This document shows, piece by piece, positions 46,401-54,289 of a stretch of DNA of 64,000 nt. The notes under the pieces were generated by a model. That model searched no databases. It saw only the letters and a list, made by a program, of their open reading frames with translations, and was not told where the DNA came from. The translations under genes and the position numbers were made by a program. The number at the start of each line of letters is the position of its first letter. The stretch's first letter is position 1. Origin of the DNA: Caldibacillus debilis DSM 16016 (GTDB taxonomy: Bacteria > Bacillota > Bacilli > Bacillales > Caldibacillaceae); contig NZ_KB912902.1 in assembly GCF_000383875.1 (NCBI RefSeq), positions 143,993 to 207,992 of the forward strand, in the 5' to 3' direction.

Positions 46401-47951
46401 ATTGGTCACCTGGGCGAATGATTGCTTAAAATAGTTGAACAGGGACTGGGGGCGGCCGGAAAGCACGGCGAGCGGAGCGTCGTACCCCATGGATCCGACC
46501 GGATCCTTTTTCTCGACGGCGAGGGGAAGCAAATATTTATGGATCTCTTCATACGTATAACCGAAGGCCCTTTGGAGCGTGTGCAAGGACGGAAGGGATT
46601 CGGGTTCCTCCGTCCCCTGTTCCAGGCGGATGAGACCGGAATCGAGCCACCGCTGATACGGAAAGCGGCCGGCCAATGTCTCTTTGATCTCCCCGTCCGG
46701 GACGATCCTCCCCTCTTCCAAGTCGATGAGGAGCATCCTGCCCGGGCTCAGCCGTTCTTTATATAAAATTTTTTCCGGCGGCAGTTCGATCACTCCGGCT
46801 TCCGAGGAAAAAATGATGTGATCATCGGTCGTCACCCAATACCGGCCGGGCCGGAGGCCGTTCCTGTCCAAAATTGCGCCGATTTGCCTCCCATCCGTAA
46901 ACAGGATGGCCGCCGGACCGTCCCAAGGCTCCATCAGGAGGCTGTGGTACCGGTAGAAGGCCCGCTTCTTTTCCGTCATCCCGGGATCCCGCTCCCAGGC
47001 CTCCGGAACGAGGACCATGGCCGCATGGGCAGGGCTCAAACCCGCCATCACGAGGAATTCAAAGGCGTTATCGAGGATGGAGGAATCGCTCCCGTCGGTG
47101 TCCAAAACCGGCAGCACCTTCTCCGCATCCTCCCCGAAGCCGTCCTCGGCCAGTTTCCTTTCCCTCGCCCGCATCCACTGGACGTTTCCCTGCAGGGTGT
47201 TGATCTCCCCGTTGTGGAGGAGAAAGCGGTTGGGATGGGCCCTTTCCCAGCTCGGGAAGGTATTCGTACTGAACCGGGAATGGACGAGGGCGAAAGAAGA
47301 TTCGAACCTGGGGTCCCGGATATCCAAATAGAAGGCGTCGAGCTGTTCCGGGGTCAAAAGCCCTTTATAGACGATGGTTCTGGATGAAAGGCTGGCAAAA
47401 TAGAACTGCTTCCTCTTTCCTGCCTTCCCCAGCTTCTCCGCCCGCCTTCGGATCACGTACAGTTTCCGCTCAAAGCCGCCCGGGCCGCCGGAAGGCTCGC
47501 CCGCACCGATGAAGACCTGGCGGATCGCAGGACATTCCTTCGCCCTTCCGTCAAGGATCTCCATATCGACCGGAACCGTCCGCCAGCCGATGAGGATCTG
47601 CCCTTCTTCTTCGATTACGGATTCGATTTCCTTTTCCAATTTCCGGATGTCCGCATCCCGATCGAAAAAAATCATCCCGACGCCGTAGCGGCCTTTTTCC
47701 GGAAGCTTCCAATCCCCGCATGCGTTTCTGAAAAACCGGTCGGGAATCTCTATCATCAAACCGGAACCGTCTCCGGTATTTCCGTTTTTTCCCCCGCGAT
47801 GGTCCAATTGCCGGAGAATTTTCAGCCCGTTTATCACCACATCGTGACTTGCCGTCCCCTTCATGTGGGCGTACAGCCCGATGCCGCAGGCATCGTGTTC
47901 GAAGCCGGGACGGTACAATCCTTGCGCTTCAGGCCATTGATGGAAGCCCAT
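43422..47951 (-). CDS. gltA: glutamate synthase large subunit
   Basis: A 1509-residue enzyme that hydrolyses glutamine and adds the ammonia to 2-oxoglutarate. The start MGFHQWPEAQGLYRPGFEHD leads to ACGIG, whose Cys becomes the N-terminal nucleophile after propeptide removal (about residue 22). It is followed by the amidotransferase domain, a central domain, the FMN-binding barrel with SGHDGGTGASPKTSI and the 3Fe-4S cysteines in MMRACHSDTCPVG, and the C-terminal GXGXG helix domain. I chose ATG 47951 because GGGGGGAG is five bases before it. Divergent gltC and a LysR-type site indicate control by GltC as in B. subtilis. Confidence 0.96.
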   Translation of the reverse strand: MGFHQWPEAQGLYRPGFEHDACGIGLYAHMKGTASHDVVINGLKILRQLDHRGGKNGNTGDGSGLMIEIPDRFFRNACGDWKLPEKGRYGVGMIFFDRDADIRKLEKEIESVIEEEGQILIGWRTVPVDMEILDGRAKECPAIRQVFIGAGEPSGGPGGFERKLYVIRRRAEKLGKAGKRKQFYFASLSSRTIVYKGLLTPEQLDAFYLDIRDPRFESSFALVHSRFSTNTFPSWERAHPNRFLLHNGEINTLQGNVQWMRARERKLAEDGFGEDAEKVLPVLDTDGSDSSILDNAFEFLVMAGLSPAHAAMVLVPEAWERDPGMTEKKRAFYRYHSLLMEPWDGPAAILFTDGRQIGAILDRNGLRPGRYWVTTDDHIIFSSEAGVIELPPEKILYKERLSPGRMLLIDLEEGRIVPDGEIKETLAGRFPYQRWLDSGLIRLEQGTEEPESLPSLHTLQRAFGYTYEEIHKYLLPLAVEKKDPVGSMGYDAPLAVLSGRPQSLFNYFKQSFAQVTNPPIDPIREQMVTSTVTYLGKEGHLLKPGRKNCARIQLDTPVLTNGQLARLKENRIPGFKSRCISAVFTGSLEKRLAEMAEEAEQAVKEGADLLILSDRDRDETKVPVPALLAVSSVHHHLLKRGLRLETSLIAESGEVREVHHFAALIGYGADAVNPYLAFATYFALIKEGTLPFSYEEAVKRYVRAVTDGIVKVMAKMGISTVQSYRGAQIFEAVGISDEVIGRYFPGTPSQIGGIGLDVIEKEARLRHESAFQSPEGPLEPGSDFQWRESGEDHAFHPKAIYTLQWAVRKGDYGLYKEFSKAANDGLRFIRHLFEFAPKGEPIPVDEVEPEEKILRRFKTGAMSFGSLSKEAHETLAIAMNRLGGKSNSGEGGEDPERYLPDENGDRRVSKIKQIASGRFGVSSHYLVNAEELQIKMAQGAKPGEGGQLPGKKVYPWVAKVRGSTPGVGLISPPPNHDIYSIEDLAQLIFDLKNANRNARISVKLVAKAGVGTIAAGVAKAKADVIVISGHDGGTGASPKTSIKHAGLPWELGLAEAQQTLILNGLRDRVVLETDGKLMTGRDVVIAALLGAEEFSFGTAPLVALGCIMMRACHSDTCPVGIATQNPALREKFAGKPEYVMNFFRFVAREVREIMAELGFRTVDEMVGRTDVLRVSPRAKEHWKAKFLEVERLLHRPGENRRFSRLQDHQLERTLDWQKLLPQVKPALEGKTRVRLTLPIRNTDRAAGTLIGSEISKRYGENGLPDDTITVRFRGSAGQSFGAFLPKGITLFVEGDVNDYLGKGLSGGKLIVKGAGPSFAGEDVVAGNVALYGAIGGEVYINGRAGERFAVRNSGATAVVEGIGNHGCEYMTGGRVIILGDVGKNFAAGMSGGIAWVFPENPDEFLANCNTEMADAEPLDDPEEIEEVRRLLQNHCKYTGSRKAAAVLRNWKEWQDRWVKVIPREYKKILRQMEIRRKAGAGEEEALYQAFLSVHGKEREANMAGGARNG

Positions 47952-47990
47952 CGGAACTCCCCCCTCGAATAAGGTTTCCATAGACACGAA

Positions 47991-48010
47991 AAGCCGCAAA
48001 ACAGCGGCTT
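47991..48010 (-). promoter_or_regulatory. hairpin in the gltA leader
   Basis: AAGCCGC and GCGGCTT flank six bases on the minus strand and are followed by TTCGTGTC, about 40 bases before the gltA start and downstream of the promoter. It could be a weak attenuator; the T-run is too short for a confident terminator call. Confidence 0.35.
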
Positions 48011-48089
48011 GCCGAACACCAGGCCGATCCGGCTTATCCCTTTCGGATTCGGAATAACCGTGATCTTTCAGAGATTTTAGTTAATTCCA

Positions 48090-48154
48090 ATTATATCTTC
48101 ACAAATTTATATAAACAATATATTATATTTATAAGTTTAATCTAAACTTTAGAT
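48090..48154 (-). promoter_or_regulatory. gltA promoter and GltC-type operator
   Basis: Minus strand: TTGTTT (48118-48113), 17 bases, TATAAT (48095-48090). The palindrome ATCTAAA-C-TTTAGAT (48140-48154) has LysR T-N11-A symmetry and is centred about 64 bases before the expected gltA start, the usual place for a LysR-type recognition site. A second overlapping dyad AAGTTTA/TAAACTT (48133-48149) extends it. The site also lies just before gltC, allowing autoregulation. Confidence 0.75.
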
Positions 48155-48170
48155 GAATGGAGAGAACCGC

Positions 48171-49067
48171 ATGGAGCTTCGCCAGCTGCGTTATTTTGTC
48201 GAAGTGGCCGAGCGGGAACATGTGACCGATGCCTCGCTTCATCTGCATGTGGCCCAATCGGCGGTCAGCTATCAGATCGCCAAACTCGAGGAAGAACTCG
48301 GCGTCCGGCTGTTCGAACGGACGGGAAGAAACGTGAAGCTCACCCGGATCGGCGAAGTCTTTTTGTTCCATGTCAAACAGGCGCTGGCGGCCATCGACGA
48401 AGCGAAGGCAAAAATCGCTGAATACTTGGATCCGGAACACGGCACGATCCGGGTCGGCTATGCGTCCAGTTTTGCCAATTACATCTTGCCGACGGTCCTT
48501 TCCTCCTTTGCGGCGGAACATCCGGAGATCTCCTTCCATTTGCGCCACGGTTCCTACTATGGCTTGATCGATGAAGTGAAGAACGGGGAAATCAATCTGG
48601 CCTTTTTGGGACCCGTCCCCGACGATGAAAACTTGGAATCCCATGTGCTGTTTGCGGAAAATTTCGCCGCCCTTCTCCCGGTCCGGCACCCGTTGGCCGA
48701 ACAAACGGGGATCGATTTGAACGAATTGCAAAACGACCCCTTCGTTCTCTTCCCGAAGGGGTATGTCTTCCGACAAATCGTGATCGACGCCTGCAAACAG
48801 GCCGGCTTCATGCCCAAAATCGCATCGGAAGGGGAAGACATGGACGCCGTAAAGGGATTGGTGTCCGCCGGGATCGGCGTGACCTTGCTGCCGGAAAACT
48901 CCCTCTACGAAAACGTGCCCCGGCTGACGAAAAAAGTGCCGGTTCTGTTCCCGGAAGTCCGGCGGTCCGTCGGCATCATCACCCCGAAAAACCGGGAGCT
49001 CTCCCCGGCGGAAAACGCCTTCCGCCAATTTACGATCCGGTTTTTTTCCCAGCTGGAGAAATTTTAA
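48171..49067 (+). CDS. gltC: LysR-family regulator GltC
   Basis: A 298-residue activator of the divergent gltA-gltD operon. The N-terminal winged helix starts MELRQLRYFVEVAEREHVTD and contains HVAQSAVSYQIAKLEEELGV; the periplasmic-binding-like effector domain follows from about residue 90 (GTIRVGYASSFANYILPTVL). In B. subtilis GltC activates gltAB when 2-oxoglutarate is high and glutamate low. ATG 48171 is used with GGAGAG upstream; an in-frame ATG at 48153 would overlap the operator. Confidence 0.92.
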   Translation: MELRQLRYFVEVAEREHVTDASLHLHVAQSAVSYQIAKLEEELGVRLFERTGRNVKLTRIGEVFLFHVKQALAAIDEAKAKIAEYLDPEHGTIRVGYASSFANYILPTVLSSFAAEHPEISFHLRHGSYYGLIDEVKNGEINLAFLGPVPDDENLESHVLFAENFAALLPVRHPLAEQTGIDLNELQNDPFVLFPKGYVFRQIVIDACKQAGFMPKIASEGEDMDAVKGLVSAGIGVTLLPENSLYENVPRLTKKVPVLFPEVRRSVGIITPKNRELSPAENAFRQFTIRFFSQLEKF

Positions 49068-49141
49068 GGGAGAAAGGATGTTGCGCCGAAGGGGGATCTC
49101 TAACTTATTTTTCCCGACTTTTACAGTTCTAGAAACAAAAA

Positions 49142-49178
49142 TTCCCCGAAAACAGCGTCATTATCGCGTTTTTGGGGA
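49142..49178. terminator. bidirectional terminator between gltC and a relic
   Basis: TTCCCCGAAAACAGCG and CGCGTTTTTGGGGA form a nearly perfect stem around a short loop; T-rich tracts follow on both strands (GTTCTTTATTTTT on plus, ATTTTTG on minus). Confidence 0.75.
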
Positions 49179-49183
49179 GTTCT

Positions 49184-49325
49184 TTATTTTTGGGTATGTA
49201 GATATGTTTTCGTCCTTTTATCTTTAACACCATATGCGGGGATATCTTCTAGCCCAAATGCCTTTAAAATATCAGAAAATACGTCGCATCAAATTGGGCC
49301 TTTGTTAAGTAAAATTGTCCATACA
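49184..49325 (-). pseudogene. 3' fragment of an unrecognised gene
   Basis: Minus-strand codons read YGQFYLTKAQFDATYF and, after a one-base shift near 49277, DILKAFGLEDIPAYGVKDKR followed by TKTYLHTQK and a stop at 49184. Sequence and terminator position suggest the end of a real gene lost at its 5' side. The family is not recognised. Confidence 0.35.
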
Positions 49326-49396
49326 TGGCGGCGATATCTTTGCTAACAAATCATTCAGCAATATCCACCATTTTATTTTTATATTTTTTTCACTCA

Positions 49397-49446
49397 AAAA
49401 CAAAAGCGCCAGGCCCAACGGTCATCACCGTTTTCTCGGCCTGGCT
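49397..49446 (-). terminator. terminator of the PTS operon
   Basis: Minus strand: GCCAGGCC and GGCCTGGC form the outer arm and AACGGT/ACCGTT an inner arm, followed by GCTTTTGTTTTTG. It lies about 35 bases after the EIIC stop. Confidence 0.9.
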
Positions 49447-49481
49447 AAATCGAAGGAAGAATGGGAGAAGATCTTTCCGGT

Positions 49482-50804
49482 TTAAAAATCCAAGTCCAAA
49501 TCTTTCAAGACATCCCCTTCCTTGCTTTGGGCCCGCGTTTCCAGCTCTTCCTTCTTCAAAACGGATTTTTCGTAGATTTTGAAGAAGGGGTAGTACATGA
49601 GGATCGCAAGGCCGAGGATGACCGGAACAAGCAATACGGCCTTCCAATCCAGCGTCACCAAATACTGGGCGATCGGTGTCGGCATGCCGCCTACGCTGGC
49701 GATCGGCGCCCTTACCCATCCCATGTCGAATATGAAATAGGTAAACATGCCCAAGAGCGGGGTGCCGATTACAAAGGGCAGAAACAAATACGGATTGTAC
49801 ACGACCGGAAAACCGTAAACGACAGGTTCTGAAATATTGAAAAACGCGGGGATGATGGTTGCCTTGCCGGTCGCTCTCAACGTTTTCGACTTGCTGAACA
49901 AGGCCAGTATCGCCAGGGCGCCGGTCAAACCGGATCCGGTACACGCCAAGAAGTAGCCCCACCAGTTTTCCGTGAATATGTATTGCGGCACTTCCCCGGC
50001 GGAAAATGCGGCGGCGTTTTCGGCCAAATAATGGGTCATGAACGGCAGGGTGAAGCCGACCAGGATCGCATACCCGTTCAACCCCAAAAACCAGAACATC
50101 ATTTCAAACAATGAGACCAGGAAGACGCCCAAATAACTGTCGATTCCTTTGACCGCGGGAGCGAACATGGTCGTGAATACTTCCGGCAAAATTTGTCCCC
50201 CTGACAGGGAAATCACCGTTTGATTGATGATCATGCTGGCGATGATGATGACCAAGAGCGGGAGGATCGCTTCGAAGGTTTTGCCGATCATATCCGGCAA
50301 GCCTTTTATCCGGATCGTGATTTTCTTTTCCACTAGCCATTTCATCGCTTCAACGGCAAACATGGAGGCAAAGATCGAAACAAAAAGCCCTCTGGAGTCA
50401 AGAAATGCAAAATCAAATTTCCCGTCTTCATATCTTCCGCACAGGATGACGGTGGCCAAAACGCCTCCGATAATGGCGTGCAGCGGCGGAAGATCCAATC
50501 TTCTCGCGTGGGTGTACGATATGGAAACGGCGCTGTAGATCGCCAACAGGCCGAAGGTGAAATTGAAAGGCAGATTCAGCAGCGCGGAATGCCTGGTGAA
50601 AAACTCATGGACCGGGCTGCCTTCCGGAAAAAAGTTCCCCACTCCGGCGATGATCAATGAAATCGAACCGACCATCAGGATCGCCATCAAGCTGATCATT
50701 CCGTCTTTGATGGTCGCGATATGCCTTTGGTTCTCAATTCGGGTGGCGATCGGCGTCAGATGCTTTTCCAAAAAATTTATAAATCCATCCGCTTTTGCGC
50801 TCAT
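49482..50804 (-). CDS. PTS lactose/cellobiose-family EIIC permease
   Basis: A 440-residue membrane component that carries the disaccharide across while it is phosphorylated by EIIB. It starts MSAKADGFINFLEKHLTPIA and has about ten helices, with the family blocks TIKDGMISLMAILMVGSISL, GLNGYAILVGFTLP, FFNISEPVVYGFPVVYNPYL and PIASVGGMPTPIAQYL. The NISEPVVYGFP loop carries the conserved Glu of the sugar site. I chose ATG 50804 because AAGGAG precedes it by nine bases; the frame is open another 44 codons through intergenic sequence. It is last in the operon, 505 bases after EIIB, an unusually long gap. Confidence 0.93.
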   Translation of the reverse strand: MSAKADGFINFLEKHLTPIATRIENQRHIATIKDGMISLMAILMVGSISLIIAGVGNFFPEGSPVHEFFTRHSALLNLPFNFTFGLLAIYSAVSISYTHARRLDLPPLHAIIGGVLATVILCGRYEDGKFDFAFLDSRGLFVSIFASMFAVEAMKWLVEKKITIRIKGLPDMIGKTFEAILPLLVIIIASMIINQTVISLSGGQILPEVFTTMFAPAVKGIDSYLGVFLVSLFEMMFWFLGLNGYAILVGFTLPFMTHYLAENAAAFSAGEVPQYIFTENWWGYFLACTGSGLTGALAILALFSKSKTLRATGKATIIPAFFNISEPVVYGFPVVYNPYLFLPFVIGTPLLGMFTYFIFDMGWVRAPIASVGGMPTPIAQYLVTLDWKAVLLVPVILGLAILMYYPFFKIYEKSVLKKEELETRAQSKEGDVLKDLDLDF

Positions 50805-51309
50805 CCTCTTCAACTCCTTTGTATGATGAATCCGTTCGAATTCCTCAATCCCATCGGCGGCCGGGGGCGCTTCCCCGCCCGGTCCGAAACGGCTCCGAAG
50901 GGTTTGACGGGCGTGTGGCCGCCGGCAAAAGGACACGTCCCATCCGCGAAGACGGCAAAAGGGAATGATGGGAATCCGGCTGCCGGCGATCAGCTTTCCG
51001 GTGTCTTCGCGAAAACGATTGATCTGGGAATGAGGGGAATAGGGTTGCCGGCGATCCCCTTTCTTTGCGGCAATTGCCCATCAATCAGGAAAGGGATTGA
51101 CTTTCATGGCGAAGAGCTGATAAATGCCGGCATATGAACTGCGAACAATAATATGAAAGGGACTGATCCGCTTTTGCCGACAATGGCAGCGTTATCATTT
51201 TTCCGATGCGTTGGGCGATTCCGATCCAAACGCTCGCCCAACCTTCTGCGAACGACGGGAAAAACGGTACGGAAGCTTTCGAATTCTGCGCCCTGCTTTC
51301 CATCCCCCT
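50805..51309. repeat. 505-bp gap inside the PTS operon with 65-bp-spaced direct repeats
   Basis: GGGAATGATGGGAATCCGGC plus TGCCGGCGATC at 50961-50991 recurs as GGGAATGAGGGGAATAGGGT plus TGCCGGCGATC at 51026-51056 (step 65). No gene with a ribosome site lies in this interval. No promoter was identified with confidence. It may have been inserted between the EIIB and EIIC genes. Confidence 0.7.
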
Positions 51310-51651
51310 TTACGGACGATGGGTCAGGACCAGTCGGATCGCCTGTTTCAGGATGTTTCCCCCGTTGACCATCCCGTAATCTTGGGTGTCGATGATGCCG
51401 ATGGGTTTATTATGCTCGTCACAAATCTTTTTCAGATTTTCATATAAATGTTTGATCTGCGGCCCGATCAATACCACATCATAATCGGCCACATATTCCC
51501 GCAGCTCCCCGGCCGGCCTCGCATCAATCTTTACATCGGTATTCGCGAGGGACTGGCTGTTTTTCGCAATTTCCCGCATTTTTGCGACCATGATGCCGGT
51601 GGAGGCCCCCAAATTGCAGACGAGCAGCACATGCAATCTTGGCAGGTCCAT
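51310..51651 (-). CDS. PTS lactose/cellobiose-family EIIB
   Basis: A 113-residue cytoplasmic phosphocarrier. The phosphorylated Cys12 lies in LHVLLVCNLGASTGIMVAKM; DVVLIGPQIKHLYENLKK and the C-terminal YGMVNGGNILKQAI complete the fold. It receives phosphate from EIIA and passes it to the sugar in EIIC. ATG 51651 follows AAAGGAGGTGATG, a very strong ribosome site. A MITE-like repeat separates it from the EIIA gene upstream. Confidence 0.93.
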   Translation of the reverse strand: MDLPRLHVLLVCNLGASTGIMVAKMREIAKNSQSLANTDVKIDARPAGELREYVADYDVVLIGPQIKHLYENLKKICDEHNKPIGIIDTQDYGMVNGGNILKQAIRLVLTHRP

Positions 51652-51712
51652 CCGCCCATCACCTCCTTTCATGCCGGAATGGTTTCCCGCGCTTATCCGC
51701 GGATGAAAAGAA

Positions 51713-51790
51713 TTTGTAAAAGTCGGGCACAAAACCGCTCCATTACCGGAAGGCTTTATCCCCTCGGCCGGGGGCAGGATTTTACACAAA
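51713..51790. repeat. MITE-like element, copy 1 (inside the PTS operon)
   Basis: A 78-bp stretch bounded by TTTGTAAAA and TTTTACACAAA, homologous along its length to 59539-59622 (shared: GGGCACAAAACCGCTCCATT-like middle, CCGGAAGG, CAGGATTTTACACAAA). It lies between the EIIA and EIIB genes. The ends recall termini of IS256-type elements. Confidence 0.7.
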
Positions 51791-51805
51791 CGGGAGGGCT
51801 CGGCC

Positions 51806-52156
51806 CTATCCGCGCCCCTTCAGCGCTTTATACATTTCCATCATTTCTTCGGCAAAGGTTTTGGCCAGGATCGTATTCATCATATTGTCTTGGGCATGGG
51901 TCAGCAAAACGGAATAGCCGATTTCTTCCCCGTTCGCTTCCTTGACCAGCAATTCCGTGTGCACATTATGGGCTTTATTCAATAAGTCGGAAGCCTCTTC
52001 TATGGTTTTTTCGGCTCCGGCATAATCATCGTTTCTGCACAGCTTCAGGGCCTCCATCAATTTGGCGAACGCCTCCCCTGAAAAAGCGATGATCCGGAAA
52101 CAAGCCTCTTCAAGATTCAGCTTTTCGTTGTTTGCACCTTGTTCTCCCGTATTCAT
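51806..52156 (-). CDS. PTS lactose/cellobiose-family EIIA
   Basis: A 116-residue three-helix phosphocarrier that takes phosphate from HPr. The active His87 lies in VLLTHAQDNMMNTILA; LNLEEACFRIIAFSGEAFAK forms helix 1. It starts at ATG 52156 after GGAGG, eleven bases after the NagB-like gene stop. It works with EIIB and EIIC of the same operon. Confidence 0.93.
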   Translation of the reverse strand: MNTGEQGANNEKLNLEEACFRIIAFSGEAFAKLMEALKLCRNDDYAGAEKTIEEASDLLNKAHNVHTELLVKEANGEEIGYSVLLTHAQDNMMNTILAKTFAEEMMEMYKALKGRG

Positions 52157-52167
52157 CGAAACTCCTC

Positions 52168-52890
52168 CTACAGCTCGGATGCAGCGTCCTGATCAATCAG
52201 CAGGGTGCTATTTCTATGGATTTTTGCGATCGTGGCGGGTATTTCCTCGGAAACATCCTCCCGGATGATCCGTTTGATCACTTGCGCCTTCTGTTTGCCC
52301 GACGCAATCAGGATCAACCGTCCGGCCTCCAAAAAATGCTTCAAACCTAAAGTGATTCCCTTTTCCAATGCCACTTTTTCAGGGAAGTATTTTTGGGCCG
52401 TCCGTTTCGTCGTTTCCGTTAAATCGACGACATGGGAAGTTTGGCTGAAGCTGGTCCCGGGTTCATTCAACCCCAAATGGCCGTTGATGCCGATCCCCAG
52501 GACCGCCAAATCGATCGGACCGTGCTCGGCGATGAAACGGTCCATCTTTTTGCATTCCCCTGTCAAATCCGGATTTCGGGCGTTAAATTCGATAATTTGT
52601 TCGTCCCTGATGGATGCCGGCTTATACAGCCATTCATGCATAACATATTGGCAGCTGCCGGGCGTATCCTTGTCCATTCCCACCCACTCGTCCAAACCGA
52701 TGAGGGTGCATGTCAACGGGCTCCCTTTTCGCCGGGACAAGGCGGCGGAAAGGATTTGATAGGCCCTCCTCGGCGTATCGCCGGAGGGCAAGCAGATCAA
52801 TTTTCCGGACGGATCGGACATACAAGATAAGATTTCGTCAGCCAAACGTTCGGACAGCGCATCATAGTCGGAAAAGATTTCAATGTCCAT
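52168..52890 (-). CDS. NagB-family glucosamine-6-phosphate deaminase
   Basis: Likely converts glucosamine-6-phosphate to fructose-6-phosphate and ammonia. The 240-residue protein has LPSGDTPRRAYQIL (phosphate loop), LIGLDEWVGMD with the catalytic Asp, and LAVLGIGINGHLGLNEPG with the active His, as in NagB; 6-phosphogluconolactonases lack this NGHLGLNEP block. It follows the GH4 gene by five bases. Its presence in a disaccharide PTS operon suggests that the imported sugar contains glucosamine. It could also be a second, operon-specific copy beside a housekeeping NagB elsewhere. Confidence 0.87.
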   Translation of the reverse strand: MDIEIFSDYDALSERLADEILSCMSDPSGKLICLPSGDTPRRAYQILSAALSRRKGSPLTCTLIGLDEWVGMDKDTPGSCQYVMHEWLYKPASIRDEQIIEFNARNPDLTGECKKMDRFIAEHGPIDLAVLGIGINGHLGLNEPGTSFSQTSHVVDLTETTKRTAQKYFPEKVALEKGITLGLKHFLEAGRLILIASGKQKAQVIKRIIREDVSEEIPATIAKIHRNSTLLIDQDAASEL

Positions 52891-52895
52891 AAAGG

Positions 52896-54275
52896 TCAGC
52901 TCCAGTGCCCGACATATTCCTTATACATTTCCAAGAGTTCATCCACCAATTTCGCCGCGAGCGAATAGGAATTGACGAGCGGGTGGATCATCAATGCCTC
53001 GACCGCTTTCAGCCGGTTTCTTTCATGAATGGCCTCCACCGTCAATCGTTCAAACCGCTTGATCGTCTTGATGATATGCATTTGCAGTTCGGGGACGTCT
53101 TCGATTTTTCTCGGTCTGCAGACACCTTTTTCGATTTCGCAGGTGATTTCAACCACATCGTCATCCTGTAATCCCGGAATCGCCCCGTTGTTTGGAACCA
53201 TCAGCGGCATGACGGTTTTTTTGCCGCCGTGATAAGCCTTTATGAATTCCAAGGCGACGGCGGAATAGCCTCCTTCATCCGGGGCATCGAGAAATTCCTG
53301 AAACGTGGGGATCGGGAATTGTTCCGGCCTCGTTTCTCCGGATTCGATGGCAAAATAACTCTTTTCCCGTTCCACAATATGCCGGATATAGACATCAAAG
53401 ATCCGTTCCGGATCCTGGGTATCCAGTCGGTTGATTTCCGCTATCATCCGTTTGTTGATGTCCCGGATCAATTCCCCTCTGGCACCGCCGTGTTCCTTGA
53501 TGGAACGGATGACCTTGTCGTTGTAGAAGAAGAAGTATAAATATTCATTCGGCAATTCATGATTCAAGATGGAAACCAATTCTTTATCGAACAACCGCAT
53601 ATCGGTCTTCACATAAAGGTCGGGATGGTTCAACAATTCATCCATGACCGGCCGCCCATTGATCTTTGCGTCCCGGTAAAAGGACAGATGGTTCAATCCG
53701 TAACAGGTAATATCGAATTCCTCATGGGAAACGCCAAACAGCTGCTCCAATGTCCGGATAAAATGGGGCGGGCCGTCGCAGATCCCATACACATTGCCGT
53801 ATCCCGCCGTCCGCAGCGCCTGCGTGACGAGGCCGGACGGGTTGGTAAAATTAAAGATGAGCACATTCGGATCCGAAAGCTTGCTGATCATTTCGCAATA
53901 TTCCAATAAGGCGGGGATGGAACGGAGGGACATGGCAAATCCGCCGACCCCGGTCGTCTCTTGACCCACCAGATCATACTTTTGGGCCAATTTTTCGTCC
54001 ATATACCGGCTTTCGTCCTGTCCGACCCTCAACGTCGTAATGACATAATGGGCACCCTTGACAGCATCTTCCGCATCGGTGGTCGTCCAAAAATGAATAT
54101 CCGGATCGACGGCATTGGCCACATATTTCGAAAGTCCCCCAAAAATCCTCAGCTTCTCGGGATCATTATCCATAAACACAATCTCATCCACGTTGATCGA
54201 TTTGGCGTTGGCAACCAAGGATTTTGCCAATAAGGGAGACCGAACGCCTCCTCCTCCCAATACAACCAATTTCAT
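52896..54275 (-). CDS. GH4-family 6-phospho-glycosidase
   Basis: NAD+- and metal-dependent hydrolase of 459 residues acting on the 6-phosphorylated disaccharide by an oxidation-elimination mechanism. It starts MKLVVLGGGGVRSPLLAKSL (NAD-binding), with VITTLRVGQDESRYMDEKLA, FNFTNPSGLVTQAL and YGLNHLSF. The metal-binding motif reads CDGP instead of the CN(V/I)P usual in 6-phospho-beta-glucosidases, so the substrate may differ. ATG 54275 follows AAGGAGGAAG. Relatives include LicH and ChbF; the NagB-like neighbour makes a phosphorylated glucosamine disaccharide plausible. Confidence 0.88.
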   Translation of the reverse strand: MKLVVLGGGGVRSPLLAKSLVANAKSINVDEIVFMDNDPEKLRIFGGLSKYVANAVDPDIHFWTTTDAEDAVKGAHYVITTLRVGQDESRYMDEKLAQKYDLVGQETTGVGGFAMSLRSIPALLEYCEMISKLSDPNVLIFNFTNPSGLVTQALRTAGYGNVYGICDGPPHFIRTLEQLFGVSHEEFDITCYGLNHLSFYRDAKINGRPVMDELLNHPDLYVKTDMRLFDKELVSILNHELPNEYLYFFFYNDKVIRSIKEHGGARGELIRDINKRMIAEINRLDTQDPERIFDVYIRHIVEREKSYFAIESGETRPEQFPIPTFQEFLDAPDEGGYSAVALEFIKAYHGGKKTVMPLMVPNNGAIPGLQDDDVVEITCEIEKGVCRPRKIEDVPELQMHIIKTIKRFERLTVEAIHERNRLKAVEALMIHPLVNSYSLAAKLVDELLEMYKEYVGHWS

Positions 54276-54289
54276 CTCTTTCTTCCTCC

